Shown one piece after another: positions 62,690 through 64,000 of a stretch of DNA of 64,000 nucleotides. The stretch lies in assembly GCA_029212415.1 (NCBI GenBank), contig JARGOF010000027.1, positions 1 through 64,000 on the forward strand. Direction: 5' to 3'. The notes below the pieces were generated by a model. The model was not told the origin of the DNA, ran no database searches, and saw nothing but the letters and a program-made list of their open reading frames with translations. The stretch is from Rhizobiaceae bacterium (GTDB lineage: Bacteria; Pseudomonadota; Alphaproteobacteria; Rhizobiales; Rhizobiaceae). Position 1 is the stretch's first letter, and the number at the start of each line of letters is the position of its first letter. A program made the translations under genes and the position numbers.

Positions 62690-63910
62690 ATGGCACGCGC
62701 AATCATATTGCTTCTCGATTCATTTGGCATTGGCGGCGCGCCGGATGCGGAAAAATATGGCGATGCGGGTGCCGATACCCTGGGGCATATCGCGGAATAT
62801 TGCGCTGCGGGTCTGGGTGATCGCGACGGCTTGCGCAAAGGCAAGTTGTCTCTGCCCAACATGACATCACTGGGACTTGTTCAAGCCGCACGCCTGGCAA
62901 CAGGCCTCACGCCGGTCGGAATGAATGACACAGTCAAGCCCATTGGGCTTTACGGCTGTGCCAGTGAGGTTTCGCTTGGCAAGGACACACCTTCGGGGCA
63001 TTGGGAGATTGCCGGTGTGCCGGTGTCTTTCGAGTGGGGATATTTCCCCAAAGGCATTTCAGCCTTTCCACCGGCACTGCTTGAAACCATATTCGAGGAG
63101 GCAGACCTGCCGGGCAGCCTGGCAAATTGCCATGCATCGGGAACCGAGGTCATCGAGAAATTCGGGGAAGAACACATACGCACCGGCAGACCGATCTTCT
63201 ATACCTCTGCTGACAGCGTTTTCCAGATCGCCGCCCATGAAGAGCATTTTGGCCTCGAACGTTTGTACGAACTTTGCGCAACCGTCCGCAAACGCGTGGA
63301 TCCGCTGAACATCGGCCGGGTCATTGCCCGGCCGTTCGTCGGTGAAACCGCAGCCACGTTTGAACGTACCGGCAATCGGCGCGACTATTCGGTATTGCCG
63401 CCCGCACCAACATTGCTTGACCGTGCCTGCAAGGCAGGACGCATGGTCCTTGCAGTTGGCAAGATCAGCGATATTTTTGCCCATCAGGGAATCAGCGAAA
63501 TGCGCAAGGCCAATGGCAATGAGGCCCTGTTCAACGCAACTTTGGCAGCACTTGATGACGCCGATGATGGCGATATCGTCTTTACCAATTTTGTTGATTT
63601 CGACATGCTTTACGGCCATCGCAGAGATGTGCCGGGCTATGCCGCCGCGCTGGAAGCCTTCGACAGGCGATTGCCGGAAATCGCCCGAAAACTCAAGCGC
63701 AATGATCTGGTCATCATCACCGCAGACCATGGGTGCGACCCCACCTGGCGGGGCAATGACCATACGCGTGAACGCGTACCCATTCTTTGCTTCGGTTCAG
63801 CCGTGACCGCTGGTTCAACCGGCGTACGAAGCACATTCGCCGATATCGGCGAAAGCATCGCCGCCCATCTCGGCCTCTCACCCGGCCCCCATGGAAAGAG
63901 TTTTCTATGA
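62690..63910 (+). CDS. deoB: Phosphopentomutase
   Basis: Interconverts (deoxy)ribose 1-phosphate and 5-phosphate in nucleoside salvage. 406 residues of the alkaline-phosphatase superfamily. Seen: [19 protein letters not shown] at the N-terminus (metal-binding Asp), the phospho-acceptor threonine in [10 protein letters not shown] near 100, [13 protein letters not shown] and [19 protein letters not shown] with the remaining metal ligands. GGAAG precedes ATG 62690. Overlaps add by four bases (ATGA). Confidence 0.96.
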   Translation: MARAIILLLDSFGIGGAPDAEKYGDAGADTLGHIAEYCAAGLGDRDGLRKGKLSLPNMTSLGLVQAARLATGLTPVGMNDTVKPIGLYGCASEVSLGKDTPSGHWEIAGVPVSFEWGYFPKGISAFPPALLETIFEEADLPGSLANCHASGTEVIEKFGEEHIRTGRPIFYTSADSVFQIAAHEEHFGLERLYELCATVRKRVDPLNIGRVIARPFVGETAATFERTGNRRDYSVLPPAPTLLDRACKAGRMVLAVGKISDIFAHQGISEMRKANGNEALFNATLAALDDADDGDIVFTNFVDFDMLYGHRRDVPGYAAALEAFDRRLPEIARKLKRNDLVIITADHGCDPTWRGNDHTRERVPILCFGSAVTAGSTGVRSTFADIGESIAAHLGLSPGPHGKSFL

Positions 63911-64000
63911 GCACCAACATCCCAAAAGCCGAACTGCATTGCCACATAGAAGGCGCAGCACCAACCGACCTGGTTCAGGAGCAAGCGCTGAAATATGGGG
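63907..64000 (+). CDS. add: Adenosine deaminase, partial (5' end)
   Basis: The first 31 codons of a gene cut by the window edge. [15 protein letters not shown] carries the HxH zinc motif of adenosine deaminase, which turns (deoxy)adenosine into (deoxy)inosine. It starts within the deoB stop (ATGA), consistent with a nucleoside-salvage operon. Confidence 0.88.
   Translation, partial: MSTNIPKAELHCHIEGAAPTDLVQEQALKYG

Noticed and set aside
1-64000. tRNA and rRNA genes, insertion sequences, complete prophage or integrase
   Set aside because: I saw no cloverleaf-type sequence, no rRNA segments and no transposase or integrase motifs; only the SRP RNA is a clear RNA gene.

Overview
The window reads as a chromosomal segment of a free-living alphaproteobacterium, most likely of the order Hyphomicrobiales (Rhizobiales). 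The grounds are the SRP RNA directly upstream of dnaX-ybaB, a DnaX that lacks most zinc-ligand cysteines, a kdsB-pheA pair next to a membrane-anchored CycM cytochrome, a Caulobacter-style cpa/tad pilus operon and CtrA-like half-site pairs near its promoters. Genus cannot be fixed from the sequence alone. Most genes are GC-rich with good Shine-Dalgarno sites; one stretch (about 57.7-60.7 kb) is visibly more AT-rich.

Layout. 0.3-8 kb is housekeeping: marC, malate synthase G, an acyl-CoA synthetase, ybaB, dnaX and the SRP RNA. 8-20 kb is accessory: a LuxR-type HTH/GAF regulator divergent from a SnoaL-MFS pair with four 19-bp tandem repeats between them, an EAL phosphodiesterase, an SDR and a P-loop kinase-like protein, a YHYH-protein/MarR locus with a perfect 14-bp palindromic operator, two decayed genes, and an rtcB2-prfH RNA-repair/ribosome-rescue pair. 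20-22.4 kb holds a MauG-type dihaem peroxidase and a Sel1-repeat protein whose start codons overlap on opposite strands.

22.5-30.5 kb is the most interesting locus. An SsuD-type FMN monooxygenase, an aldo/keto reductase, a flavin reductase and a three-part TRAP importer form one minus-strand operon, divergent from a GntR/UTRA regulator and a Gfo/Idh/MocA oxidoreductase. The enzyme trio matches the SmoC-SmoB-SmoA set of the sulfoquinovose monooxygenase pathway, but with a TRAP importer and possibly an NAD-dependent glycosidase of the Gfo/Idh/MocA fold. I propose it as a variant sugar-sulfonate desulfonation system.

30.6-47 kb is mostly conserved: HIT protein, nudC, gshB, recR, pheA, kdsB, cycM, a yej-type peptide/opine ABC importer with two tandem binding proteins, an NlpC/P60 hydrolase with a MarR regulator, and an M17 aminopeptidase.

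47-62.5 kb is a Tad/Flp type IVc pilus locus: tadD, then tadC-tadB-tadA(cpaF)-cpaE-cpaD-cpaC-cpaB-cpaA-flp on the minus strand, and on the far side of the AT-rich stretch a CpaC-N-terminal-like protein with two TadE/TadG-type minor pilins. The intervening stretch carries an internally deleted ardC, hairpin-rich non-coding DNA and an orphan formyltransferase, and looks like the remains of a mobile element. The window closes with deoB and the first 31 codons of add (nucleoside salvage).
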